A DNA stretch of 64,000 bases from Hymenobacter sublimis (GTDB lineage: Bacteria > Bacteroidota > Bacteroidia > Cytophagales > Hymenobacteraceae): the NCBI RefSeq assembly GCF_023101345.1, contig NZ_CP095848.1, positions 2,859,297 through 2,923,296 on the forward strand, given 5' to 3'. Positions 43,586 through 51,933 of the stretch are shown here, piece after piece. The position numbers and the translations under genes were made by a program. The number at the start of each line of letters is the position of its first letter. Within the stretch, counting starts at the first letter, position 1. A model generated the notes under the pieces. It did no database searches. It saw only the letters and a program-made list of their open reading frames with translations, and was not told where the DNA came from.

Positions 43586-44320
43586 TTACTCTTTCCGGCC
43601 CAGCCGCGCAAATACCGGAAACTCCACCAGCCGCTCGTCCGGGCCCCAGCGCTGGGTTAGCTCTTGGGCAATGCGCAATACCGGATCCTGGCCGTGCTGC
43701 TGCTCGTACTTCACCACGCTCGACCAGGTGCGCAGGTAGTTCAAAAACCACTCGGCCGACCACTGGCGCTGCACCGTGAACCGGGCGTGCTCCACCCGCG
43801 CAAATGGGAACGGCAGCCGGGCATACTCATCGTCGATGTGCCAGCGGTTGGCGTCCCAGTACGGGCGCATAGTGCGGGCGTAAAACTCCCGGATAAGCGG
43901 GTCGAGTTCGGGGCTGATGCTCACCAGCCCGTACCCCCACTCCGCCACTACCCCACCCGGCCGCAGCACCCGGGCCACTTCCTCGTTAAACGCCGCCATA
44001 TCAAACCAATGCACCGCCTGGGCTACCGTTACTAAGTCAAAACTACCGGCCGGAAATGGCGGGTGTTCGGCCGGGGCCTGCTGGTAGCAGATGTTGGGCA
44101 GGGCCGGTGCCTGGGCCAGTTGGGCGGCGCTGATGTCGGTGGCTTCTACCTGCCCAAAGTGCCCAGCCAGCACCACCGCTACCTGCCCGTTACCGGTGGC
44201 ACAATCCCAGGCCCGCTCCCGCCCCGGTACCCGGGGCAGCAACCACTGATACAGCGCCGCTGGGTAGTCAATGCGGTAGCGGGCGTACAGGTCGGCCTGG
44301 GTTGAGAAACGGTCGAGCAT
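43586..44320 (-). CDS. Class I SAM-dependent methyltransferase
   Basis: 244 residues. AWDCATGNGQVAVVLAGHFG is motif I for SAM binding, with an Asp in ATDISAAQLA at the end of strand 2; DLVTVAQAVHWFDMAAF follows. The layout is like UbiE/tRNA-cmo5U-type small-molecule methyltransferases. The substrate is unknown. It is encoded 54 bp upstream of the CoA-transferase start on the same strand, so the two may be co-expressed. Confidence 0.88.
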   Translation of the reverse strand: MLDRFSTQADLYARYRIDYPAALYQWLLPRVPGRERAWDCATGNGQVAVVLAGHFGQVEATDISAAQLAQAPALPNICYQQAPAEHPPFPAGSFDLVTVAQAVHWFDMAAFNEEVARVLRPGGVVAEWGYGLVSISPELDPLIREFYARTMRPYWDANRWHIDDEYARLPFPFARVEHARFTVQRQWSAEWFLNYLRTWSSVVKYEQQHGQDPVLRIAQELTQRWGPDERLVEFPVFARLGRKE

Positions 44321-44448
44321 GGGGCAGTTTTTAGGGGCCGGGTTTTGGTTTGTGGTGGGTGGGCTCTAGTATTGTTACTGAACGGCCGCCTGGCGTTGCT
44401 GGTGCCACTACGGCCCGGCGCTTAGGCCTGGCCCCTTCCCCGCGCAAT

Positions 44449-45471
44449 ATGACTAACTCTATTCAAACCGGCCTGCTGGCATTCGGCATGTCGGGCCGCA
44501 TTTTTCACGCCCCCTTCATTCATACCCACCCTGGCTTTGCGCTACGGGCCGTGGTGGAGCGCACCCGCCAGCAGGCAGCCCAGGCGTACCCGGGCGTGCA
44601 GAGCTACGGGAGCGTGGCCGAGCTGCTAGCTGATGCGGCCCTGGAGCTGGTCATCATCAACACCCCCAACAACACCCACACTGAGCTGGCCCGACAGGCC
44701 CTGCTGGCTGGCAAACACGTGCTCCTCGAAAAGCCCGTGGCCACTACCCCCGCCGAGCTGGACGAGCTGCTGCAGCTGGCCCAGGAACGCGGCCTCCACC
44801 TGCTAGCCTACCAGAACCGCCGCTGGGATTCCGACTTCCAGTTGGTACGGCAGGTAGTGGAGAGCGGGCAGCTGGGCCAGCTCACGGAAGTGCACTTTCG
44901 CTTCGATCGGTACAAGGCGGCCCTGAACGCCAAGGTGTTCAAGGAAGACCCCACTACCCCCGGCAGCGGCCTTAGCTACGACCTCGGCCCCCACGTGCTC
45001 GACCAGGCCCTGAGTTTGTTTGGGTGGCCGGAGCGGGTGCACAAAACCCTGGCCAGCCACCGCCCCGGCTCCCAGGTCGATGATTACTTCCACTTCCATT
45101 TGGCCTACCCTGGCGGGCTGAACGTGTTTGTGACGGGTAGTTTGCTGACGGCGGCCCCGGTGCCGGCCTACGTGCTGCACGGCACCCGCGGCTCCTTGCA
45201 CAAGCAGCGCGCCGACGTGCAGGAAAGCCAGCTTGACCAGGGCCTACTACCCACAGCCGCGCCCTATGGGCAGGAGCCCGCCGGCACGGAAGGCCAGCTG
45301 ACTTTAATGCACGAAGCCGAAGCCACAACTTCGGCTGTAGCGGCGCCGCGGGGCAACTACAGTGGCTTGTTTGATGCCGTGTACCAGACCATCCGGGAAG
45401 GTGAGCCGTTTCCGGTGCGAGCGGAGGAGCTACGCTGGCAGTTGGAAATTCTGGCGGGGCCGGCCGCCTAA
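44449..45471 (+). CDS. Gfo/Idh/MocA-family oxidoreductase
   Basis: 340 residues from ATG 44449. The Rossmann start is GLLAFGMSGRIFHAPFI (a GxGxxG-like variant), with INTPNNTHTELARQAL and the hinge LLEKPVATT. YDLGPHVLDQAL in the C-terminal half holds the likely catalytic His. It has no export signal, unlike the family member at 18.4 kb. It probably acts on a cytoplasmic sugar or inositol. Confidence 0.9.
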   Translation: MTNSIQTGLLAFGMSGRIFHAPFIHTHPGFALRAVVERTRQQAAQAYPGVQSYGSVAELLADAALELVIINTPNNTHTELARQALLAGKHVLLEKPVATTPAELDELLQLAQERGLHLLAYQNRRWDSDFQLVRQVVESGQLGQLTEVHFRFDRYKAALNAKVFKEDPTTPGSGLSYDLGPHVLDQALSLFGWPERVHKTLASHRPGSQVDDYFHFHLAYPGGLNVFVTGSLLTAAPVPAYVLHGTRGSLHKQRADVQESQLDQGLLPTAAPYGQEPAGTEGQLTLMHEAEATTSAVAAPRGNYSGLFDAVYQTIREGEPFPVRAEELRWQLEILAGPAA

Positions 45472-45528
45472 CCAGGCCCGGCTTGCCACCGCTACCCAAA
45501 GCCCAACGGCAGGGCACGAATTCCTCCT

Positions 45529-45536
45529 ATCTTTGT
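45529..45536 (+). promoter_or_regulatory. -7 box (TATCTTTG) of the helicase gene
   Basis: A full match to TAnnTTTG, 71 bp before the DEAD-box helicase start. No clear -33 TTTG was found at 17-23 bp upstream. Confidence 0.55.
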
Positions 45537-45606
45537 TAGCATTACACAAGCGGTTTGCTGACCGGACAACAAGGTCAGCCATTTCATCATCCTAATTCGC
45601 TGAACC

Positions 45607-47301
45607 TTGAAGTTTCACGATTTTAACCTCCACGACGACCTGCTGGCCGGCGTGGACGCCATGAATTACCAGAATGCCACGCCCATTCAGGAGCAGGCCA
45701 TTCCCCGCATTCTCGAAGGCAAAGACCTGATAGCCTGCGCCCAAACCGGCACCGGCAAAACGGCCGCCTACCTGCTGCCCCTACTCGATAAGATTTCACA
45801 CGCCAAGCACGGCACTACCTCCACCTTGGTGCTGGTTCCCACCCGTGAGCTGGCCACTCAGATTGATGAGCAGGTAACTGGCTTCGGCTACTTTGTAGAG
45901 GCCAGCTCCATTGCCATTTACGGCGGGGGCAAAAGCGAAGGCTGGGAACAGCAGAAGCGCGCCCTAACCTCCGGCGCCGACATCATCATTGCTACCCCCG
46001 GCCGCCTCATTGCCCACATGCAAATGGGCTACGTCAAGTTCGAGGACCTGAAGTATTTGGTGCTCGATGAGGCCGACAAGATGATGGACATGGGTTTCTC
46101 CGATGACATCCTCAACATTGTGCGGCAGCTGCCCAAGGAGCGCCAGACCTTGCTGTTCTCGGCCACCATGCCCAACAAAATCCGGGAGTTCTCGCAGCAG
46201 ATTCTAAATCAGCCCGAGGAAATCCGTCTGGCCGTATCCAAGCCCGCCGCCGGCATCGACCAGCAATTCTACCTGGCCTTCGACCGCCAGAAGATTTACC
46301 TGCTGGAGCACATCATCAAAACCCAGGATGTGCAGAGCATGGTGCTATTTACCTCGCAGAAAGCGGCCGTGGGCGGCATTGTGCGGGCCATCAACAAGCT
46401 CGGCATCGAGGCTCGCGGCATCTCCTCCGACCGCACCCAGGAGGAGCGGGAGGAAATCATGCGCGCCTTCAAAAACAAGCAATTCCCCATTCTGGTAGCT
46501 ACCGACGTACTCAGCCGCGGCATTGATATTGACTCCTTGAGCCACGTGGTAAACTACGACATTCCGCGCGCCGCCGAGGATTACGTGCACCGCATCGGCC
46601 GCACGGCCCGCGCCGCTACCAAAGGCACGGCCATTACCTTCATTTCGGACCAGGACCAGGACCGGGTGGTGAAGATTGAAAAGCTGATTGAGCGGGAAAT
46701 CGAGAAAAAGAATATCACCGAAGAGCTCGGCTTGGGTGAAGCGCCGGAGTTCGACCCAAAACGTTTCAGCGGCCTGCGCGGTAAAGTTGGTGGCCGGCCG
46801 GAGCGCGGGGGACGTAGCGGGGGCTCTGGTGGCGGCCGCGACCGTGGCCCCCGCCCCGAAGGTGAGCGAGGCCCGCGCGGCGAAGGTGGCCGCAGTGGCC
46901 GTGGCGCGCACCCAGGCCGCGGTGATGGCAAACCCGATGCCCAGCAGCAAGAGCGTATTGCCAAAGCCCAGGCAGCCCTAGCGGCCCTGGATGCCGGCCA
47001 AGCCCCCGCCCAGCCCTACCAGCGCCCACCCCGCGAAGACCGTCCCGAAGGCAGCGAGAGCCGCCCCCGCCGGGAGCCGCGCCCCCCACGGCCGGAAGGC
47101 GAAGCTCGTCCGCCCCGCGAACCACGTGCCCCTCGTCCCGAGGGCGAAGTAAGCACCGAGCCGCGCGCTGAAGGCGAGAAACCGGAAGGCCAGCGCCGCC
47201 GCAAGCGGGGCGGCCGCAACCGCAGTGGCCGTGGCCCCCGCCCAGAAGGTGGCGCCGCCGAGGCCACAGTGGTTGCCCCAGCAGCTCCCAGCGCCGAATA
47301 A
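45607..47301 (+). CDS. DEAD-box RNA helicase with RGG/PEGE-rich tail
   Basis: 564 residues from TTG 45607 (MKFHDFNLHDDLLAG), the normal start for this family; the next ATG would cut into the Q-motif region. Motifs in order: ATPIQEQAIP (Q), AQTGTGKTAAY (I), PTRELATQI (Ia), DEAD (II), SATMP (III), ATDVLSRGIDID (V), HRIGRTARA (VI). From about residue 395 there is a disordered tail rich in Arg, Gly, Pro and Glu (RGPRPEGERGPRGEGG and RPEGE-type repeats). It probably helps RNA folding, ribosome assembly or cold adaptation. Confidence 0.95.
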   Translation: MKFHDFNLHDDLLAGVDAMNYQNATPIQEQAIPRILEGKDLIACAQTGTGKTAAYLLPLLDKISHAKHGTTSTLVLVPTRELATQIDEQVTGFGYFVEASSIAIYGGGKSEGWEQQKRALTSGADIIIATPGRLIAHMQMGYVKFEDLKYLVLDEADKMMDMGFSDDILNIVRQLPKERQTLLFSATMPNKIREFSQQILNQPEEIRLAVSKPAAGIDQQFYLAFDRQKIYLLEHIIKTQDVQSMVLFTSQKAAVGGIVRAINKLGIEARGISSDRTQEEREEIMRAFKNKQFPILVATDVLSRGIDIDSLSHVVNYDIPRAAEDYVHRIGRTARAATKGTAITFISDQDQDRVVKIEKLIEREIEKKNITEELGLGEAPEFDPKRFSGLRGKVGGRPERGGRSGGSGGGRDRGPRPEGERGPRGEGGRSGRGAHPGRGDGKPDAQQQERIAKAQAALAALDAGQAPAQPYQRPPREDRPEGSESRPRREPRPPRPEGEARPPREPRAPRPEGEVSTEPRAEGEKPEGQRRRKRGGRNRSGRGPRPEGGAAEATVVAPAAPSAE

Positions 47302-47320
47302 AGAATTAAGCTTAATAAGA

Positions 47321-47359
47321 AAAGCCCCCATTGCAGCTGCAACGGGGGCTTTTGTTTTT
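47321..47359 (+). terminator. Terminator after the helicase
   Basis: AAAGCCCCC (47321 on) pairs with GGGGGCTTT around ATTGCAGCTGCAAC, followed by TGTTTTTG. Strong intrinsic terminator. Confidence 0.92.
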
Positions 47360-47408
47360 GCCAGAACAGACTACTACGTTTCCTTGGACATATGCAATAA
47401 ATAAAAAG

Positions 47409-47507
47409 AACGTCATGTCGAGTCCGGCGAGACATCTCGCGTGCTGACGTTGAAATAGCTCTCCATAGTCAGCACGCGAGATTCCTCGCTGCACTCGGAA
47501 TGACGTT
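47409..47507. repeat. Long inverted repeat (CGTCAT..GCGAG..ATCTCGCGTGCTGA)
   Basis: Arms 47409-47447 and 47469-47507 pair over about 39 bp with several mismatches. The inner ATCTCGCGTGCTGA/TCAGCACGCGAGAT part is perfect and is also found in the loops and arms of the 15.2- and 19.7-kb copies. It lies between convergent genes. Confidence 0.85.
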
Positions 47508-47567
47508 TTTATCTATAATCTATACTTTACAGACAATGTACTACTATAGCACTACCACACAGAAACC

Positions 47568-48122
47568 CTACCCTTGCAGCAATTGCAGATACTGAGCCGG
47601 CACCTCCTCTGTCAGCCATACGCCATTATCAGCCTGATAAAATGAGTGGCCATCGGCGTGCATGCGGGCGGCCTCTACTGCAAACACTACTGGCTGGCCG
47701 TGGCGGCTGCCTACCTGCCGGGCAGTGGCTATATCGGCGCTTAGGTGTACGTGCTGGCGGCTCATTTTCTGAAGTCCATTCTGCTGGATAGAAGCCTGGT
47801 GCCGGGTGGCGGTGCCGTGGTACAGCACAGTAGGCGGCGTTACGGGCGAGTAGCCCAGCGCTACCTCCACCGAGTGGCCCTGGCTGGCCCGGATGCGCTG
47901 TTGATCCTCGGAGAAACGAAAACGCTGCTTGGCATTGGTTTCCACAATGTACTGCAGGTTTTCGCGGGTGAGCGGCACCTGGTGCGCCTTGGCCTGAGCC
48001 AGCAACGTATCAACTTCAACCCAGCCCTGCGCCTCCAGCGTCAGGCCCAAGTGAGCTGGGTTGTGGCGCAGCACCAGGCTGAGCAACTTGCTAAGGCGGG
48101 TGGCTTCTTTTTCGGAGAGCAT
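47568..48122 (-). CDS. kptA: RNA 2'-phosphotransferase Tpt1/KptA
   Basis: 184 residues from ATG 48122 (MLSEKEATRLSKLLSLVLRH). Transfers the 2'-phosphate of RNA to NAD, giving ADP-ribose-1'',2''-cyclic phosphate. The catalytic set is R19 and H20 in LRHNP, R78 in RIRASQGHS and R140 in GSRHGQPVV; YHGT and HVHLSADIATA bind NAD. The role in bacteria, which lack the tRNA ligase that makes 2'-phosphates, is unknown. The first 12 codons are duplicated 730 bp upstream next to a low-GC gene. Confidence 0.93.
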   Translation of the reverse strand: MLSEKEATRLSKLLSLVLRHNPAHLGLTLEAQGWVEVDTLLAQAKAHQVPLTRENLQYIVETNAKQRFRFSEDQQRIRASQGHSVEVALGYSPVTPPTVLYHGTATRHQASIQQNGLQKMSRQHVHLSADIATARQVGSRHGQPVVFAVEAARMHADGHSFYQADNGVWLTEEVPAQYLQLLQG

Positions 48123-48130
48123 TGTTTGTT
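48087..48130. repeat. Direct repeat A (5' end of kptA)
   Basis: 48087-48120 is identical over 34 bp to 48817-48850 (CTTGCTAAGGCGGGTGGCTT and on), and the next ten bases match at eight. This copy is the live start of kptA, including its ATG. Confidence 0.9.
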
Positions 48131-48311
48131 TAGATCTGATGGAGGAGGCTACACCACGCTCAGGCCTGCACTCGCTAGGCGCTGAACAGGCAATCCAAAC
48201 CGCCATCGACTAGATTACCTACCAGGACGTCAGCGCGCGGCTCAACTACTGCGGTACCACGTACATCGTTCTTAAACCGGCTATAGCTTATATAATGAAA
48301 TTGCAGGTGTA

Positions 48312-48746
48312 TTATTCATGATTCTTGTATACATAGAAATCTATTTTGTTATAAGTGGAGTATTTCCTAGGATTATCAGTTGTAATTTTCTTTCCATCGT
48401 AATCAATTCTTGATTCGTCAAACCCTTTACTGACCAATAATTCTTTATAGTTTAATCCAACAGACCTCGCTATTCTATAGGTCCAACTTCCGGGTAGTGG
48501 GTAATGAACCAATATCTTCATATTATTATCTTTATTAGACAAAATAGATTTTACTGTACAAGTAACTAAATCAACAGAGTCGATTATTGCTTTTTCCGAT
48601 TCCATATGCATAGTATTATTCATGTTGATTATATAACCATTATCTATATCTGATTTCTTAGATACTCTATTGTTACTAGAGTTTACACGATGACAATTTG
48701 TTGCTAATAACAGCAATAAGATAAGTGAGTGAGTCTTACTTGTCAT
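48312..48746 (-). CDS. Low-GC probable lipoprotein
   Basis: 144 residues. Very AT-rich for this window, with codon use unlike its neighbours. The N-terminus SLILLLLLATNC is a hydrophobic signal ending in Cys18, a weak lipobox. The C-terminal part (RIARSVGLNYKELLVSKGFDESRIDYDGKK) faintly resembles the LSxxRAxxVxxxLxxxGI segment of OmpA-like peptidoglycan-binding domains, but it is too short for a full domain. It lies between the two kptA direct repeats and was probably acquired. Confidence 0.65.
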   Translation of the reverse strand: MTSKTHSLILLLLLATNCHRVNSSNNRVSKKSDIDNGYIINMNNTMHMESEKAIIDSVDLVTCTVKSILSNKDNNMKILVHYPLPGSWTYRIARSVGLNYKELLVSKGFDESRIDYDGKKITTDNPRKYSTYNKIDFYVYKNHE

Positions 48747-48816
48747 GGAGTAAGCTGTGATGTGCTATAATAAATTTAAACGACAAAGCTGGGTTTAGTA
48801 AGCCTAGGGTTAGGAG

Positions 48817-48860
48817 CTTGCTAAGGCGGGTGGCTTCTTTTTCGGAGAGCGTCGTTTGTT
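48817..48860. repeat. Direct repeat B (remnant of kptA 5' end)
   Basis: Second copy, 730 bp from copy A. On the minus strand it reads the codons for LSEKEATRLSKL, but the start ATG is ACG here, so it is not a working start. It marks the right edge of the inserted segment. Confidence 0.88.
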
Positions 48861-48894
48861 ATATCGACCGACTGCCTATTAGGCCAACACTTAT

Positions 48895-49305
48895 TCAATG
48901 GCTTATTCGCCCATCATTGAGCTTATCGAATAGTAGTGTCAGCGTTTCTATTTGTTTCTGCAGTGCCACTATATCGGTGTGTTGGCAGGTATCTATTGTA
49001 ACCTGTATGATTCTCAGTATGGCCTCAATTGCCTTCTGCTCAGGCTGAAGGTCTACTGAATCAGTTTGCAGGGCGGCTAGCATAGTTGCTACTTCCAACC
49101 TCCATTCTGTTAATGAGTAGCCACCATTTGGGCCACCCCAAACTTCGTCGGCCTCCTCTTCATCCTGCCCATCATCTTCCCACCGACAAATTGTGCAGAT
49201 TTCCCAAGAATTACGCTCACCCAAGGTGGGGTAGCCACAAGCGGGGCAGGTGCTATCTAGTTGAACTTCTCTGCCTTTCTGAAACGACGTTTGTAGATAA
49301 GCCAA
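48895..49305 (-). CDS. CPCC-type cysteine-rich protein
   Basis: 136 residues. The core CPACGYPTLGERNSWEICTIC then RWEDDGQD is the CPCC zinc-binding domain (two CxxC pairs with WEDDG). A helical tail follows (LTLLFDKLNDGR). Members are often found as lone genes or near toxins, polymorphic-toxin immunity genes and mobile DNA. Base composition is below the window average, and it adjoins the low-GC insert, so it may have arrived with it. Confidence 0.85.
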   Translation of the reverse strand: MAYLQTSFQKGREVQLDSTCPACGYPTLGERNSWEICTICRWEDDGQDEEEADEVWGGPNGGYSLTEWRLEVATMLAALQTDSVDLQPEQKAIEAILRIIQVTIDTCQHTDIVALQKQIETLTLLFDKLNDGRISH

Positions 49306-49379
49306 GAAGTTTTTCTTGAAAATTGCCGCCGCTGCTGAAGCTGTACAAGCACTTCATGCTGTGTAATTCCCACAACCAC

Positions 49380-50342
49380 TTACAACACCTGTCCTACCCC
49401 GAACAGCAGGGTAAACACCAACGTGGTGAGGGCCATTTGCTTGAGCAGCGGGTCGAGCTGCATGGACTCCTGGCGCTGCCATACCTGGGTAGCGTTGCGC
49501 AACAGCAGCGGGGCCGCCAGCAGAAACAGCCACTGCCAGGGCGAGTGGTAGGTAAGGGCCACGTAGACCACGGCGCAGCCAACACCGAGCAGCAGCAACA
49601 GCCAATGGTAGCGCCGGGCGTGTACCGGCCCCAGGCGCACCGGAATCGTGATTTTGCCGGCTAGCTCGTCGGAGCGGATGTCGCGGATGTTGTTGACGTT
49701 GAGCACGGCCGTGGCAAAGCAGCCCAGGGCGGCGGCCGGCAGCAGCACCGGCAGCGGCAAGGCCTGCGTCCAGACTTCCACCTGGCTGTAAGCCTGCAAA
49801 AAATACGTGCCGCACACTCCTACTATGCCGAAAAAGATGAATACCGACAAGTCACCGAGGCCGGCGTAGCCGTAGGGCTTGGCGCCGGCCGTATAATTTA
49901 CGGCGGCCCAAATGGCGGACAGGCCCAGCACAAAGAAGGCCAGGAAAACCCAGGCGCCGGCCGTACCCAGGGCTACCCACAGCAGCAGCAAGCCACTCAG
50001 CAAGGAGAGCAGCCCGAACACGCCCATGCCCTTTTTCATCTGCTGGGGGCTGATGGCCCCGCTTTGCACTGCCCGTTGCGGCCCCTCGCGATGCACGCTG
50101 TCGGCCCCGTTCTGCGAGTCGCCGTAGTCGTTGGCAAGGTTGCTGAGAATCTGGAGCAGAATGGTGGTGAGGGCCGCCAGCCCAACCACCGCGCCGCGGA
50201 ACTGCCCGTGGCTAGCCGCCAGAAACCCGCCTGCCATAATGCTGGCTAGGGCCAGCGGCAAGGTGCGGGGCCGAAAGGCGGAAAGCCAGGCTTTGGCTGG
50301 GCTCGTGGGGGTAGCAGACGCGGCCGAGGAAGAAGATGCCAT
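49380..50342 (-). CDS. menA: 1,4-dihydroxy-2-naphthoate polyprenyltransferase
   Basis: 320 residues with about nine transmembrane helices. UbiA-family enzyme that attaches the prenyl chain in menaquinone synthesis, the main quinone of Bacteroidota. The prenyl-diphosphate-binding motif is NLANDYGDSQNGAD; the second Asp motif is NNIRDIRSD. FRPRTLPLALASIMAGG is the MenA start. The N-terminal 15 residues are Ser/Ala-rich. Confidence 0.93.
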   Translation of the reverse strand: MASSSSAASATPTSPAKAWLSAFRPRTLPLALASIMAGGFLAASHGQFRGAVVGLAALTTILLQILSNLANDYGDSQNGADSVHREGPQRAVQSGAISPQQMKKGMGVFGLLSLLSGLLLLWVALGTAGAWVFLAFFVLGLSAIWAAVNYTAGAKPYGYAGLGDLSVFIFFGIVGVCGTYFLQAYSQVEVWTQALPLPVLLPAAALGCFATAVLNVNNIRDIRSDELAGKITIPVRLGPVHARRYHWLLLLLGVGCAVVYVALTYHSPWQWLFLLAAPLLLRNATQVWQRQESMQLDPLLKQMALTTLVFTLLFGVGQVL

Positions 50343-50386
50343 AAGTGGAAAGCAGAATCGGGTGCTTTTGAAGTGTGCGCCTCTAC

Positions 50387-51049
50387 CTACACGGTTTCAA
50401 GGGCGGCAATCCGGGCGGCGGTCAGCTCGTTGAAGTGCCCCACTACCAGATCAGCGTGGCTCAGGTCTTGGAGCGGGGAATGCGCACTGTTGTAGCCGAT
50501 GCAATACAGGCCGGCGGCTTTGGCGGCCGTTACGCCGTTGGCAGAATCCTCAATGACTACGCACTCCGCCTGGGGCGCATGCGAGAGGGAAGCCGCGTGC
50601 ATGAAAATGGCCGGGTCGGGCTTGGAGCGCGGAAAGTCCTCGCCGCTAACAAGGTGGGAGAAATACGGGCCCAGCGCGAACCGCCGCATTACCCGGTCGA
50701 TGGTGGAGTGGGACGCGGAAGAGGCCAGGATCAGCTGCAGGCCGTGCGCGTGCAGATCTTCAATGAGGGCGCGTACCCCCTCCAGCAGGTCTAGGTCGGG
50801 TTTTTCGTCGAAGGCCCGGTTAAAGAACTCCCGCTTCATCATCACCAGCTCTTCTACCGGCTGGCCCAGGTGGTGCTTGTCCTTGAGGTGCTGGTACACA
50901 TTCTTGGTGGAGCGGCCCGTGAAGGTGGCATACTCCGCGTCCGAAACCGCAATGCCCAGCTCCTCAAAATGGCAGTAGTAGGCATACCGGTGCACCGGCT
51001 CCGTATCTACAATTACTCCATCCATGTCAAAAATAACGGTGCGTACCAT
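50387..51049 (-). CDS. HAD-superfamily phosphatase / phosphoglucomutase-like
   Basis: 220 residues. Motif I FDMDGVIVDTEPVH with both Asp residues, cap domain, motif II ASSASHS, Lys in RSKPDPAIF and motif IV IEDSANGVTAAKAA. It is closer to canonical beta-phosphoglucomutase-like enzymes than the HAD gene at 14.4 kb. The substrate is unknown. It lies 45 bp upstream of menA on the same strand. Confidence 0.9.
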   Translation of the reverse strand: MVRTVIFDMDGVIVDTEPVHRYAYYCHFEELGIAVSDAEYATFTGRSTKNVYQHLKDKHHLGQPVEELVMMKREFFNRAFDEKPDLDLLEGVRALIEDLHAHGLQLILASSASHSTIDRVMRRFALGPYFSHLVSGEDFPRSKPDPAIFMHAASLSHAPQAECVVIEDSANGVTAAKAAGLYCIGYNSAHSPLQDLSHADLVVGHFNELTAARIAALETV

Positions 51050-51073
51050 GCGGGCAGAGGTTAGTTATGAGCG

Positions 51074-51081
51074 CGAAGGTA
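51074..51081 (-). promoter_or_regulatory. -7 box (TACCTTCG) of the HAD gene
   Basis: TACCTTCG on the minus strand, 25 bp before the start codon. The same sequence occurs before the STAS and glutathione peroxidase genes. Confidence 0.45.
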
Positions 51082-51178
51082 GGAAACCTGCTACCTTCGG
51101 GCCGAAAAAAGCAGCCTGCTCCGCCGTGCCACCAAAAGCACAAGCGGGGCAGGCTGCCGCACTGGGTTAGGGTAGCTA

Positions 51179-51760
51179 TTACTTCAGAATGGCCGCTACC
51201 AGCTCCTCGCTCATAGGCTTTACCTTGGAGGGGTAAAACGCCACCACGTGGCCGGTTTCATCTACCAGATACTTGCAAAAATTCCAGTTCGGGGCATCGG
51301 CTACGGCCCCGTTCTTGGCTTTGTCGGCCAGAAACTTATAGAGCGGGGCCGTGTCGGCGCCCTTTACCGAAACCTTGCTGAACAGCGGGAAGGTAACGCC
51401 GTAGTTTTTCTCGCAGAATGCGGCAATCTGGGCTTCCGTGCCGGGCTCCTGGCCGCCGAAGTTGTTGGCCGGAAAACCCAGCACCACTACCTTGTCGCCG
51501 TGCTTTTGGTAGAGCTCCTCCAGCTCCTTGTACTGCGGCGTGTAGCCGCACTCCGAGGCCGTATTCACGATGAGCAGCTTTTTGCCTTTATATTGACTGA
51601 GCTTTACGTCTTTACCGTCAATGCTTTTTACGGTGAAGTCGTACACGGTGCCGGTAGCCGGGGCGGTGGTTTCGGGGGTCATGGCGGAGGTAGGAGGCGA
51701 AGTGAAGTTGCAGGAAAAGCCGGCCGCGGCCAGCAGCCCCGACAGGAGCAAAGCTTTCAT
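51179..51760 (-). CDS. Glutathione-peroxidase-family lipoprotein
   Basis: 193 residues from ATG 51760. The signal LLLSGLLAAAGFSC ends in a lipobox, placing the enzyme on the envelope. The active site has Cys (not Sec) in NTASECGYTPQY, Gln in PANNFGGQEPG and Trp in NWNFCKYLVD. Cys-type enzymes of this family usually use thioredoxin rather than glutathione. It detoxifies peroxides. Confidence 0.93.
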   Translation of the reverse strand: MKALLLSGLLAAAGFSCNFTSPPTSAMTPETTAPATGTVYDFTVKSIDGKDVKLSQYKGKKLLIVNTASECGYTPQYKELEELYQKHGDKVVVLGFPANNFGGQEPGTEAQIAAFCEKNYGVTFPLFSKVSVKGADTAPLYKFLADKAKNGAVADAPNWNFCKYLVDETGHVVAFYPSKVKPMSEELVAAILK

Positions 51761-51828
51761 GGGAATTAAGGAAAAAGAGTCAGCAAGCAACCGGCGGCCC
51801 GGCGCAATGTTCAGGCCCTGGTCAGAAA

Positions 51829-51836
51829 CGAAGGTA
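51829..51836 (-). promoter_or_regulatory. -7 box (TACCTTCG) of the glutathione peroxidase gene
   Basis: TACCTTCG on the minus strand, 68 bp before the start codon, in the divergent gap to the KAS III gene. Confidence 0.4.
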
Positions 51837-51933
51837 CACGTTGCAGCGAGTTGTTTTTCGCCCCCGCCGGCTGCCACTGCTAAAAAGGCCCTACTTTTAC
51901 ACATAGTTGCGTCCTCATTCCGCACTTTCTGTT

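Noticed and set aside
48895..49305. Toxin or antitoxin at the insert
   Set aside because: The CPCC domain is clear, but no toxin partner gene is visible.
51179..51760. Selenoprotein glutathione peroxidase
   Set aside because: The active-site codon is TGC for Cys, and no in-frame TGA is found.
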